From: an uncultured Porphyromonadaceae bacterium
Lineage (GTDB): Bacteria > Bacteroidota > Bacteroidia > Bacteroidales > Muribaculaceae
Direction of reading: 5' to 3'
DNA length: 37,197 nucleotides
Assembly: GCA_937901905.1 (NCBI GenBank)
Contig: CALDIF010000093.1
Location: forward strand, 1 to 37,197
The position numbers and the translations under genes are program-made. Positions 16,164 to 24,896 of this stretch are shown here, in pieces; the first letter of the stretch is position 1; each line of letters begins with the position of its first letter. The notes beneath the pieces were generated by a model. That model did no database searches. It was given only the letters and a program-made list of their open reading frames with translations, and was not told the origin of the DNA.

Positions 16164-18236
16164 ATGATAGTTTGTGTGACCGAGAAACCCGGTGTTGCCG
16201 GTGATATAGCCCGTTTGTTGGGTGCAACCTCTCGTCGCGACGGTTTCTACGAGGGCAACGGTTACCGTGTCACGTGGACTTACGGTCACTTGTGTTGTCT
16301 CAAAGAACCCGATGACTACCGTCCGGAGTGGAAATGGTGGTCGCTCGGGTCGTTGCCCATGTTACCCGAGCGTTTCGGTATCAAACTCATTGATATTGAC
16401 AACTACAAGCGCCAGTTCGCTGTTATCGAACGCTTGATTGCCGATGCCGACGAGGTGATAAACTGTGGTGATGCCGGGCAAGAGGGAGAACTGATACAGC
16501 GTTGGGTTTATCAGAAGGCAGGTTGCAAAGTGCCGGTGAAACGCCTGTGGATCTCGTCGCTTACCGACGACAGCATACGTCAGGGTTTCGGCTCGCTGCG
16601 CCCCGCTACCGATTTCGACCGCTTGTACCATGCCGGTTTGTCGCGCGCCATTGGCGACTGGCTGCTCGGCATGAACGCAACCCGATTATATTCGCTCAAG
16701 TATTCACGCCCCGGACAGGTACTCTCGGTGGGACGGGTGCAGACCCCGACCTTGGCACTCATCGTCGCTCGCCAACGCGAGATTGACAATTTTGTGCCCG
16801 AAGATTTTTTCGAAATTAAGACACTCTACCGCGGTGTGGTTTTCAACAGCACTCACGGGCGTTACAAGACTCAAGGCGATGCCACGGCTGTCATTGATGT
16901 GATCAAGCAGTCTGCGCTGACGGTCACTGCTGTCGAGACCAAACCCGGGCGTGAGGCTCCGCCACGATTGTTCGACCTCACGAGTCTGCAAGTGGAATGT
17001 AACAAGAAATTCGGTTTCACTGCCGACGATACACTCAAGACGATACAAAGTCTATACGAGAAAAAGGTCACTACCTATCCTCGTGTAGACACCACTTTCC
17101 TGACCGACGACATTTACCCTCAAGTGCCCGGTATAATGCAAGCGATGTCTCCCTACGCGTCGCTCACCGCTGCTGTGTTGGCGACAACACCCTTGCGAAA
17201 GAGTAAAAAGGTGTTCGATAATAGTAAGGTGACCGATCATCATGCCATCATTCCCACTAATGCAGACCCGACAACCGTTGTGCTCACGCGTGAGGAAAAA
17301 CTGGTGTATGACCTTGTTGCCAAGCGTTTTATAGCCGCCTTTTATCCCGATTGCGAGTTCCTCACCACCACAGTGATGGCACTTATAGCGGGTGACTATG
17401 AATTCAAGGCGACCGGCAAGGTTATCACTGCCGAGGGTTGGCGTGTGGTGTACGCTCGCGACAAGCAGCAAAGCGGTGACAGGCCCGAAGACGATGACAA
17501 TGGCGTGATGCCGGCAATGACGATAGGGGAGAGCGGGTCGCACGAGCCGTCGATAATAAAGAAGACAACTCAACCGCCCAAGCCCTACACCGAGGGTACA
17601 TTGCTCAGGGCTATGGAAACGGCAGGGCGCACGGTTGATGACGAGCAGTTGCGTGAGGCAATGAAGGAGAACGGCATCGGACGTCCGTCAACGCGAGCGG
17701 CAATCATCGAAACTTTGTATAAGCGCAAGTACATCAAGCGCGAGCGCAAGAGTATCACCCCGACGACGGCAGGCATTCAACTCATCGATACCATTCACAA
17801 CGAGTTGCTCAAGAGTGCCAAACTCACCGGTTTGTGGGAAAACAAGTTGCGCAAGATTGAACGAGGCGAGTACGAGCCACGTCAATTCATTGACGAACTG
17901 CGACAACTGGTGAGCGAACTGGTCTTGACCGTGCTGCGCGACAATACAGGTCACATTGATGTAGAACAGGACTCTGCTCCTAAGGCGCGACATCGCAAGT
18001 CGACCGATGAGGGTGCCGACCCGTCGTCACGGGGTGGAAAGAGACCGAGACGACGAGTGACGCGAGTTGAGGATATCGAGTGTCCCGTGTGCCACGAGGG
18101 ACACCTTGTCAAGGGACGAACGGGTTATGGCTGCAGTCGCTATAACGACGGGTGTCACACGGTGTTCCCCTTCACGACCTATGCTGCCAATCTCACCCCC
18201 TCTCAACTGGCACGCGCCATCAAAAAGTCGCAGTGA
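16164..18236 (+). CDS. topB: DNA topoisomerase III
   Basis: This type IA topoisomerase cuts and reseals single DNA strands to decatenate DNA and process recombination intermediates. The 690-residue protein starts with the Toprim fold (CVTEKPGVAGDIA, with Glu7), followed by acidic metal ligands in GDAGQEGELIQRW. The active-site tyrosine is Tyr305 in TTYPRVDTTFL. The usual Thr after the Arg is Val here, a form I associate with Bacteroidota TopB. RPGQVLSVGRVQTPTLAL and the ENGIGRPSTRAAIIETL segment are typical of the family. The C-terminus has a basic linker (PRRRVTR) and one four-cysteine zinc finger (CPVC ... GCSRYNDGC). The start is an ATG; the gene probably shares a transcript with mazG. Confidence 0.95.
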   Translation: MIVCVTEKPGVAGDIARLLGATSRRDGFYEGNGYRVTWTYGHLCCLKEPDDYRPEWKWWSLGSLPMLPERFGIKLIDIDNYKRQFAVIERLIADADEVINCGDAGQEGELIQRWVYQKAGCKVPVKRLWISSLTDDSIRQGFGSLRPATDFDRLYHAGLSRAIGDWLLGMNATRLYSLKYSRPGQVLSVGRVQTPTLALIVARQREIDNFVPEDFFEIKTLYRGVVFNSTHGRYKTQGDATAVIDVIKQSALTVTAVETKPGREAPPRLFDLTSLQVECNKKFGFTADDTLKTIQSLYEKKVTTYPRVDTTFLTDDIYPQVPGIMQAMSPYASLTAAVLATTPLRKSKKVFDNSKVTDHHAIIPTNADPTTVVLTREEKLVYDLVAKRFIAAFYPDCEFLTTTVMALIAGDYEFKATGKVITAEGWRVVYARDKQQSGDRPEDDDNGVMPAMTIGESGSHEPSIIKKTTQPPKPYTEGTLLRAMETAGRTVDDEQLREAMKENGIGRPSTRAAIIETLYKRKYIKRERKSITPTTAGIQLIDTIHNELLKSAKLTGLWENKLRKIERGEYEPRQFIDELRQLVSELVLTVLRDNTGHIDVEQDSAPKARHRKSTDEGADPSSRGGKRPRRRVTRVEDIECPVCHEGHLVKGRTGYGCSRYNDGCHTVFPFTTYAANLTPSQLARAIKKSQ

Positions 18237-18300
18237 TAATGTCGACAGCGTGTCGCACCGGAGGTGATGGCGGTTCGACACAAGTCGCGAAAAACCTTAT

Positions 18301-18372
18301 CGGTGGTGTCGCTGTAGAAGTTCCCGTGAGGGCTTCGGTTGAAGTGAGGTAACAGCGGCACCGCTTTTTTTT
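18301..18372 (+). terminator. Rho-independent terminator after topB
   Basis: An 11-bp stem with one G-U pair (within 18301-18315 and 18352-18364, GGTGTCGCTGT with ACAGCGGCACC) is followed directly by eight T residues at 18365-18372. The ~36-base loop contains its own small hairpin (GAAG/CTTC with CCC/GGG). It ends the mazG-topB unit. Confidence 0.65.
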
Positions 18373-18448
18373 GTTTCAAACACAATAAATCACATTATTA
18401 CCGTGTTATAACTTATTGTGGTGTACACATTGCTAATTGACCGGATAT
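18373..18448. other. AT-rich spacer with inverted repeat before radical SAM gene
   Basis: The spacer holds CACAATAA (18381-18388) and its complement TTATTGTG (18413-18420), separated by 24 bases. No clear TAnnTTTG box is seen. The repeat could be an operator or chance in AT-rich DNA. Confidence 0.25.
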
Positions 18449-19513
18449 ATGGCTGACATATCGCGTCCGACCGACGCTTCTATTATCCTTACATATCGTT
18501 GTCCCATGCGCTGCAAGATGTGCAACATCTGGGACAATCCCACCGACGTGAAGCAAGAAATTCGTGCCGAGGAGTTGAAAGTGTTACCTCGTCTCAAGTT
18601 TATCAACCTCACCGGTGGTGAGCCCTTTGTGCGCGAGGATCTCGCTGATATTGTGACCGAGTGCTATCGCCACACCGGACGCATCGTGATTTCAACGAGC
18701 GGGTGGTTTGAAGACCGCGTGATTGAACTTGCCAAGCAGTTCCCCAATATCGGCATACGCATTTCTATAGAGGGATTGTCAGCCAAGAACGACGAGTTGC
18801 GAGGTCGTCCCGGCGGATTTGACCGTGGATTGCGCACGTTGTTGACCCTGCGAGGCATGGGACTCAAGGACATCGGTTTCGGGTGTACGGTGAGTAACAA
18901 TAACAGCACCGACATGCTTGCCTTGTATCGCTTGAGTAGAGAGTTGGGCATGGAGTTCGCAACAGCGGCGTTCCACAACTCGTTCTATTTCCACAAGTAT
19001 GACAACACGATTACCAATCGTGAACGTGTGATTGCCGATTTCGAACAACTCATCAAGTGGCAGTTGCAAGAGTCTCACCCCAAGTCGTGGTTTCGCGCCT
19101 TCTTTAACATGGGTTTGATAAATTACATTGAGGGCGGTCGCCGTCTGTTGCCGTGCGAAGCGGGCTCGATGAACTTCTTTATTGACCCTTACGGCGAGGT
19201 GTTTCCTTGTAACGGATTGGAGGAACGTTATTGGAAACAAAGCATGGGTAACATACGCGAAACAAGCGATTTCATGTCGTTGTGGACAAGTCGTCGAGCC
19301 GAGGACGTGCGCGCCAAGGTGCGTCGCTGTCCCAAGAATTGCTGGATGGTAGGCACAGCGGCTCCGGTGATGAAGAAGTATGTGCGCCACCCTGCCGTGT
19401 GGGCATTGCGCAACAAATGGCGCGTAATGCGAGGCTTGAAGCCTGTTATAGATAAGAAGTGGTATGATGTCGGTCAGGACCCCGAACAGGGTAGGGGTGA
19501 TGTTACACCGTGA
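18449..19513 (+). CDS. Radical SAM protein with C-terminal cysteine cluster
   Basis: The 354-residue protein carries the radical SAM CxxxCxxC motif (CPMRCKMC, about residues 20-27), the GGEP motif (LTGGEPFVREDLADI) and a TIM-barrel core. The C-terminal third has further cysteines (LLPCEAG, VFPCNGLE, CPKNC) in the pattern of a SPASM or twitch-like auxiliary iron-sulfur domain. The chosen ATG (MADISRPTDASI) lies four codons after a possible TTG. The next gene, a glycosyltransferase, starts within or just after its stop, so the two probably act in one pathway, for example modification of a surface glycan or lipid. No short precursor-peptide gene is seen nearby, so a peptide-modifying role is less likely. 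Substrate unknown. Confidence 0.8.
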   Translation: MADISRPTDASIILTYRCPMRCKMCNIWDNPTDVKQEIRAEELKVLPRLKFINLTGGEPFVREDLADIVTECYRHTGRIVISTSGWFEDRVIELAKQFPNIGIRISIEGLSAKNDELRGRPGGFDRGLRTLLTLRGMGLKDIGFGCTVSNNNSTDMLALYRLSRELGMEFATAAFHNSFYFHKYDNTITNRERVIADFEQLIKWQLQESHPKSWFRAFFNMGLINYIEGGRRLLPCEAGSMNFFIDPYGEVFPCNGLEERYWKQSMGNIRETSDFMSLWTSRRAEDVRAKVRRCPKNCWMVGTAAPVMKKYVRHPAVWALRNKWRVMRGLKPVIDKKWYDVGQDPEQGRGDVTP

Positions 19514-19527
19514 GCAATAGCAGTGTC

Positions 19528-20613
19528 ATGAAAGTGGTAGTGACGGGCACACGAGGTATTCCGCGTATTCAGGGTGGGGTGGAAACTCATTGTGAGCAAC
19601 TCTATCCCCGACTGGTACGACTGGGGTGTGACGTTACCGTGTTGCGCCGTTCGTGTTATGTTACCGACGATAATCGTGCCGATGATTATCGCGGTGTGCA
19701 TTTGCTTGATGTGTATGCTCCCCGACGCAAGAGCCTGGAGGCTATTGTGCACACTTTTCTTGCTATTGTCAAGGCATGGCGCTCGGGTGCCGATGTGGTT
19801 CACATTCACGCGATCGGACCGGCACTGCTCGTTCCGTTGGCTCGGCTATTGGGCTTGAAAGTCGTTTGCACCAACCACGGTCCTGACTACGAGCGTCAAA
19901 AGTGGGGACGTGCCGCGCGCATGATGTTACGCGCCGGCGAGTGGTGTCAGGCGCGATTTGCTCATCGCATTATATCAATCAGTAATGTGATTACCGACAT
20001 ACTGTGCGAGCGTTACGGACGCACCGAGGGTGTCGAACTCATCTACAACGGCGTCGAGCGTCCGTCACTTGCCGTATCAACCGACTATGTCTGTTCCTTG
20101 GGGTTGACTCCCGGACAGTATGTCGTGGCGTTGGCGCGTTTCGTGCCCGAGAAACGTTTGGATCGTCTTGTCACGGCGTTTGCACAGTGTGAGAGTGCCG
20201 GTTGGCAACTCGTGCTTGCCGGCGATGCCGATCACCCCGATGAATATTCCGAGACTCTCAAGCGTCTCGCGCGCGAGCATGGTGTCGTACTCACCGGCTT
20301 TATTCGCGGTGAACGCCTCAATCAACTCATGAGCCATGCAGCCGTGTTCGCCTTGCCGAGTACCCATGAGGGGCTTCCCATATCACTACTTGAGGCAATG
20401 AGTTACGGACTTGATGTTATCGCGAGTGACATTCCCGCCAACCGTCTGCCACAACTCGAAGACGACGATTTCTTCACGGTCGATGATGTTGACGCGCTAT
20501 CCGCCATGTTGACGCGCAAGATTGCCGCGCCGCGACGTCGCGAGTATGACCTGTCGCCCTACGATTGGGATAATATTGCCGCACGCACCCTCGAGGTCTA
20601 CCGCTCGCTATAG
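19528..20613 (+). CDS. Family 4 glycosyltransferase (GT-B fold)
   Basis: The 361-residue protein begins at the first beta strand with VVVTGTRGIPRIQGGVETH, the N-terminal hallmark of GT4-type transferases. The C-terminal Rossmann domain has ARFVPEKRLD, then STHEGLPISLLEAMSYG, which supplies the conserved EX7E pair that binds the donor sugar nucleotide. A GTG at 19510 overlaps the radical SAM stop by four bases (GTGA) and would add six residues. The ATG at 19528 is preferred because the fold starts there. The tight spacing implies co-transcription with the radical SAM gene. The donor and acceptor sugars cannot be read from the sequence. No terminator with a T run is seen after it. Confidence 0.88.
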   Translation: MKVVVTGTRGIPRIQGGVETHCEQLYPRLVRLGCDVTVLRRSCYVTDDNRADDYRGVHLLDVYAPRRKSLEAIVHTFLAIVKAWRSGADVVHIHAIGPALLVPLARLLGLKVVCTNHGPDYERQKWGRAARMMLRAGEWCQARFAHRIISISNVITDILCERYGRTEGVELIYNGVERPSLAVSTDYVCSLGLTPGQYVVALARFVPEKRLDRLVTAFAQCESAGWQLVLAGDADHPDEYSETLKRLAREHGVVLTGFIRGERLNQLMSHAAVFALPSTHEGLPISLLEAMSYGLDVIASDIPANRLPQLEDDDFFTVDDVDALSAMLTRKIAAPRRREYDLSPYDWDNIAARTLEVYRSL

Positions 20614-20885
20614 AATTTCTCGCGAGCATAACGACAATCCACCTGAATTTTGTCTCTCGTACATCTGTACATATCCTGTCTTTATGGGCGTATATATCTT
20701 TTTTAATGTTATGTAAAAATTTGCGGATATGTAAGTGTCAGTAGAGTAGTTGGGATGAAATCAGTAGACTTGATTATGTACAATTTGCGCGATTTCCGAG
20801 AAGTGTAATCACGCTGCTTTCGGGTGGATTAAAACAGCAAAATGAAATTTTTCGGACATTTTAAGTGATAATTTTTAAATAAAGC
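20614..20885. other. Intergenic region without recognised gene
   Basis: This AT-rich stretch contains a short palindrome (CTCGCGAG) right after the glycosyltransferase stop and a small inverted repeat GTACA-TC-TGTAC, but no convincing reading frame, RNA gene or terminator with a T run. Confidence 0.4.
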
Positions 20886-20916
20886 GTTGCATTTTGTAAA
20901 AAAAATATTAATTTTG
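20886..20916 (+). promoter_or_regulatory. Promoter for the GLUG-repeat protein gene
   Basis: GTTG at 20886-20889 and TAATTTTG at 20909-20916 are separated by 19 bases, matching the Bacteroidota -33/-7 layout (TTTG-N19-21-TAnnTTTG). It predicts a leader of roughly 100 bases before the start codon at 21024. Confidence 0.65.
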
Positions 20917-21023
20917 CACTCATAAACATGAAAGCCGCCGGTTGCGATTGATCGTAACCCACGGTTGCTATGTGTCTGTTTTATTAAATTTCAATATATT
21001 ATTAACGTAATTTTTTGATAATT

Positions 21024-23960
21024 ATGAAGAAAAAGATTACATCAATTCTTGCTGCGGTCGCTGTCGTGACGAGTGCCTTTGCCATTAACGTGGGCTTACA
21101 GTCATTGTCATCGACCCGCTCGACCGACACTTTAGGCAAAAAGGCGCAGGTCGTTGAGGCTCAGCAAATCAAGGCCGATGTTGTTGATCGCAACGACATC
21201 AAGGCAGAGCCGCGCATCGGCGAAACCCCCAACCAAGCTCCGCAACGTGTAGCAATCCAGAGTGTCGATCAACTCGTCGGTATCTACAAGATGACCGGTA
21301 CCTCTTTGCTTAACGGTGATTTCTACGACTCTTATCCCCAAATCAGCGTTGACGAGGAAGTCGAGAATGGTATCATCATCACCGATTTTACATACTATGG
21401 TTGGAATCCCCTCAAGGCAACCGTGGATCTGTCAACCGGTGCAATAACTATTCCCGCCGGTCAGGTGGCTTATCACAACACCTATTATGATGCGGATATT
21501 TATTACGGCACTACTACCGGTAGTGTTGACTTGGAAACCGCGCTTGTCGGTACAGTCCAAGCCGATGGCTCCATCACTTTCTCACAGTGGGTGGCTATTG
21601 AGTTTGAGAAAGGTTTCTTCCAAGCTGCAAAAGACGTTGTCATGCAACCCTCAAACGGTGCTATGGAAATGGTCACCGATGGCGAGACCGAGGTTATTCC
21701 CGTGTGGATTTCCCAACCCGTGCCCAACAAGGTTACAGTCAGTCACTTCGCCGGTTACGAGGACTACGATGTTGATATCACCGTGATAAAGGGTGGAACA
21801 ATCGAAATCCCCAAGACAACCGTTTATGACTACTATTCTGACGGAACCTACTATGACGTGTACACAACCGCGCTTGATGACGAGGGCGAGATGACCGAAG
21901 ACGGTACGATCACCGGCGAGGCAACCGAGGACGCTTTGACATGGGGCGCGTGGAATATCGTGCTCACAATGGATGAAGAAGACTACAATTTCTACAACAG
22001 TTGGTACACCGCCGGAAGCAAGGAATCGGGTAAGATTTACTATACAGACGGTTCTAAGTTCACGATTCCCACCATCGACAAACTCGCCGGTACGGGTACA
22101 GAGGACGACCCGTTCCAAATCGGCAATGTTGAGGAACTCGTGTTCTTCTCGAACAACGCCACCGACTACAACGGAGAGGGCACGTTCGTTAAGTTGACCG
22201 ACGACATTGACATGAGCGGTGTGGAGTACACTACTCCGTGCACATCGAATCAAACCGCTTTCCGTGGCACCTTTGACGGTGACGGCAAGACTATCTCTAA
22301 CCTCACTATTGTCTCTGACGACAGTTATGTCGGTTTTATCGGCTTTGCTCCGGCAGGTTCGGCAATCAAGAATCTTAACATCACCGGTCTTGACATTGAT
22401 GTCACCGGTACCTACGTCGGCGGTATCGTGGGTGTGTCGCAGGGAACTATCGACAACTGCTCGGTCGAGACTAACGACGGTATATTCGGCAACGGCTATG
22501 TAGGCGGTATCGCCGGTCGTGCGGCTTCGGTCACCAACTGCTATTCGGGTGCCTACGTTGTGTCAATGCAAGGTTCGGCCGGTGGTGTTGCCGGTTACCT
22601 GTCGGGAACGGCATCGGACAACGTTGCCGATGGTGGTGTAGGTTCATATCGAGGCAACAGTTCGAGCGGTGCCGGCGGTATTGTCGGTATTGCAGCGCGT
22701 AACTCACAAGTGCTTGATAACTATAGCGATGCTTATATCCAGAGTGGTCGTTGGGCCGCCTCCTCAGCATGTAATGGCGGTATCGTCGGTGTCGCTCAAA
22801 GCGCAGCCGTGAAGAACAACGTGAACACCTATGCTGTCATCGGTAGCGGTCCCACGGGCGGTATCGTGGGTTATGCAACAACCGGTACTGTTATCGATGG
22901 TAACCGACTAATCTCCTTGTATATCACCCGTGGTGCCAACATCGGTTCGGTAGGCGGAATGGTCGGTTCGACAGCAGGTGCTGTGACCATCAGCAACGGC
23001 TACGTGGATGGTGCCATCCAGGGTGGCACTCGCACTATGCCTAACGTGGGTGGTGTGATTGGTAAGGTGATTAGCGGTACTCCGACTATTACCAATGTGT
23101 TGAACGTTGCAAACGTGCAAGGTACCGACTCTGTCGGTGGTGCAGTCGGTCAAGGTGCTGCCATCATCAAGGGCTTTGTCAACACCGGTCAGGTGTGGGC
23201 TCCCTCGAGCGAGGGGGCTACCGGCGGTATCATCGGTAGTGCAACTGCCGCTACCCAAATCAGCGATTCTTACAACCGGGGTGAGATTTACATCGGTAAT
23301 AGCCCTGTTGCCAACATCGTCGGTTACGTTGCAGAAGGTGTCGCAGTCGCGACCGACGAGGCTTATTACCTCACCGACTTCGCCACACCGGCTGAAAACA
23401 CTGTAGGTACAGCAACCACGGTTGCCGAGTTGGCTGCCATGGGTAGTGCCGAGGAGGCAAAGGTTGCCTCTGCAGGCGCATTGCGTGCCCCGAGCAGTGA
23501 GGTGTTCGACTTCGGTGACGAATTTACTTTGCCGTTGCTCAAGGTATTTGCCGATGAGGACTTTGCTAAGGTAGAGGCTGCTGCTGTGGTCTTGATGGAA
23601 GGTACCTACGACAACTGTACTTATAACTTGCGCATCAGCGGTCTTGACGGTATCGAGTGGAGTTCAAGTGCCGACTTTATCGAGTTTGACGCTGAGCACA
23701 ACTACGCTTACGTGACCACTCCGAGCACCGAGGCTATCACCATTACAGCCACGAGCGGTGAATTTGCGAAGACTTGGACTATCCAACTCAACGTTGAGAC
23801 CGGTGTGATTGAGGTCGAAGATCTCGGCACCAAGCAAATCGCTAATGTTCGCTACTTCAACCTCGCCGGTCAAGAGAGCAGCGAGGCATTCGATGGTGTC
23901 AATGTTGTGGTGACTCGCTACACCGACGGCACTCAGAGCAGCGTTAAGGTCTTGAAGTAA
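21024..23960 (+). CDS. Exported GLUG-repeat surface protein
   Basis: The 978-residue protein has a signal peptide (MKKKITSILAAVAVVTSAFA) and no internal membrane span. Residues ~80-340 are beta-rich and aromatic (many Tyr, Asp). From about 355 (GTGTEDDPFQIGNVEEL) starts a right-handed beta-helix-like region in which units of the form GGIVG or GGIAG followed by NC or DN turns repeat roughly every 20-30 residues. That is the GLUG pattern seen in bacterial surface adhesins and IgA-protease-like passengers. After ~800 there is an Ig-like beta domain (SGLDGIEWSSSADFIEF ... ITATSGEF), and the protein ends with a Bacteroidota-type tail (VRYFNLAGQESS ... VVVTRYTDG). The ATG at 21024 is preferred over a TTG three codons upstream. 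The gene has its own promoter and hairpin terminator. It is probably a surface-exposed or secreted binding protein; the ligand is unknown. Confidence 0.8.
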   Translation: MKKKITSILAAVAVVTSAFAINVGLQSLSSTRSTDTLGKKAQVVEAQQIKADVVDRNDIKAEPRIGETPNQAPQRVAIQSVDQLVGIYKMTGTSLLNGDFYDSYPQISVDEEVENGIIITDFTYYGWNPLKATVDLSTGAITIPAGQVAYHNTYYDADIYYGTTTGSVDLETALVGTVQADGSITFSQWVAIEFEKGFFQAAKDVVMQPSNGAMEMVTDGETEVIPVWISQPVPNKVTVSHFAGYEDYDVDITVIKGGTIEIPKTTVYDYYSDGTYYDVYTTALDDEGEMTEDGTITGEATEDALTWGAWNIVLTMDEEDYNFYNSWYTAGSKESGKIYYTDGSKFTIPTIDKLAGTGTEDDPFQIGNVEELVFFSNNATDYNGEGTFVKLTDDIDMSGVEYTTPCTSNQTAFRGTFDGDGKTISNLTIVSDDSYVGFIGFAPAGSAIKNLNITGLDIDVTGTYVGGIVGVSQGTIDNCSVETNDGIFGNGYVGGIAGRAASVTNCYSGAYVVSMQGSAGGVAGYLSGTASDNVADGGVGSYRGNSSSGAGGIVGIAARNSQVLDNYSDAYIQSGRWAASSACNGGIVGVAQSAAVKNNVNTYAVIGSGPTGGIVGYATTGTVIDGNRLISLYITRGANIGSVGGMVGSTAGAVTISNGYVDGAIQGGTRTMPNVGGVIGKVISGTPTITNVLNVANVQGTDSVGGAVGQGAAIIKGFVNTGQVWAPSSEGATGGIIGSATAATQISDSYNRGEIYIGNSPVANIVGYVAEGVAVATDEAYYLTDFATPAENTVGTATTVAELAAMGSAEEAKVASAGALRAPSSEVFDFGDEFTLPLLKVFADEDFAKVEAAAVVLMEGTYDNCTYNLRISGLDGIEWSSSADFIEFDAEHNYAYVTTPSTEAITITATSGEFAKTWTIQLNVETGVIEVEDLGTKQIANVRYFNLAGQESSEAFDGVNVVVTRYTDGTQSSVKVLK

Positions 23961-23987
23961 TCGCTTCAGCCTTCTCTCGAAGGCGTG

Positions 23988-24039
23988 ATAATGATAAAAC
24001 AGCGGCGGAGATAATTCTCCGCCGCTGTTTTATCATTAT
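23988..24039. terminator. Perfect 24-bp hairpin terminator
   Basis: Arms 23988-24011 and 24016-24039 are perfectly complementary around a TAAT loop. The GC-rich core (AGCGGCGGAG) is flanked by an A-rich and a T-rich part (GATAAAAC/GTTTTATC), so it could stop transcription from either side. It lies 28 bases after the GLUG gene stop. Confidence 0.75.
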
Positions 24040-24115
24040 ATGCGAGGGCAATACCCGTCATCGTTGCCGGTGAGGATAGCGTGAGTTAATCGGTGGGTAA
24101 AAATTGGTAATTTTA

Positions 24116-24139
24116 AGGTAATAATTTTGCAGATTACCT
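24116..24139. promoter_or_regulatory. Candidate operator of the S24 regulator
   Basis: AGGTAAT at 24116-24122 and ATTACCT at 24133-24139 form a 7-bp inverted repeat around 10 bases. It overlaps the first -7 box (TAATTTTG, 24122-24129). A further GGTAAT at 24106-24111 is in direct repeat 11 bases upstream, about one helical turn. The position suits autorepression by the regulator encoded just downstream. Confidence 0.45.
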
Positions 24140-24156
24140 AATTAGTTGTAATTTTG
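24126..24156 (+). promoter_or_regulatory. Promoter for the S24 regulator-M16 protease unit
   Basis: TTTG at 24126-24129 and TAATTTTG at 24149-24156 are spaced by exactly 19 bases, an ideal Bacteroidota promoter. A second -7 box (24122-24129) lies just upstream and overlaps its -33 element, so two start sites are possible. Confidence 0.6.
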
Positions 24157-24212
24157 CACACCTATTGTTGCAGATATTGCCTCCTTCAGAGGCAAGTTAA
24201 ATTCTATATAAA

Positions 24213-24896
24213 ATGAATAACAGCGAACAAATTATCGCCCGCATCAAGCAGTTGATGACCCAACGGGGCGTGAACGGCAGAAAATTCGCCCGTGAGATTG
24301 GAATTGACACAAGTAATCTGTCGAAGTATATCAACGGTCGCATTGCAATTAGCGAGGCCTTGATAAACCGCATTGTTGTGAGCCTCGGTGTGAGTAAGCA
24401 GTGGCTTACCACCGGCGAGGGTGAGATGTTTACCACTGCATCGGGTGTGATTACGTCGCCCGTGAGCGGTGTCATGTTGTCGTCCAATCGTCGTGGTGTT
24501 CCGGTGTACGACGTTGATGTTACTGCCGGTAACATGCCACGTTCGATGATGTTCACCGACGATTTGATTACGGGTTGGGTCGACCTTCCCGACCTCGTTG
24601 ATGAGCACAGCAAGATAGTGAGAGTTAGCGGTAATTCCATGGCCCCCACTATTAACAGCGGTGACTGGATTGCCGTGCGCGAGATTACCAACCAAGACAT
24701 CATAGCGTGGGGTGAGATTTATGTTGTGCAACTTGATGATTTCAGAATGGTGAAGTACTTGCGGCGGCATGAAAATCGCGAAATGGTGATTTTGCGCAGC
24801 GAGAACAAGGACTACGATGACATTGAGGTGCGACGCGAGTCGATACGCGAGTTGATGATAGTCAAGAATATTATACACTTTGTGTCACGAATGTGA
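24213..24896 (+). CDS. XRE-family regulator with S24 (LexA-like) peptidase domain
   Basis: The 227-residue protein has an N-terminal helix-turn-helix (~5-65, GRKFAREIGIDTSNLSKYING) and a C-terminal S24 domain. The catalytic Ser142 lies in VSGNSMAPTINSGD and Lys181 in DFRMVKYL, 39 residues apart as expected for the LexA/CI Ser-Lys dyad. An Ala-Gly pair at 105-106 (DVTAGNMP), 36 residues before Ser142, is the likely self-cleavage site, so the repressor may be inactivated by RecA-stimulated cleavage. Such proteins control SOS, prophage or stress genes. Its own promoter carries a matching inverted repeat. The stop TGA overlaps the start of the M16 protease gene by one base, so the two are translated from one message. 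The target genes beyond its own unit are unknown. Confidence 0.88.
   Translation: MNNSEQIIARIKQLMTQRGVNGRKFAREIGIDTSNLSKYINGRIAISEALINRIVVSLGVSKQWLTTGEGEMFTTASGVITSPVSGVMLSSNRRGVPVYDVDVTAGNMPRSMMFTDDLITGWVDLPDLVDEHSKIVRVSGNSMAPTINSGDWIAVREITNQDIIAWGEIYVVQLDDFRMVKYLRRHENREMVILRSENKDYDDIEVRRESIRELMIVKNIIHFVSRM

Noticed and set aside
20615..20640. Terminator after the glycosyltransferase
   Set aside because: The CTCGCGAG palindrome is short, has no loop and no T run.
20614..21023. Precursor peptide gene next to the radical SAM gene
   Set aside because: No short frame with a leader/core layout or ribosomal-peptide character was seen on either side; the only small frame belongs to the GLUG leader.
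22390..23350. Regular repeats that could suggest a CRISPR array
   Set aside because: The periodicity is at the protein level (GGIVG/GGIAG units of GLUG type) inside a long open frame; DNA units vary in sequence and spacing.
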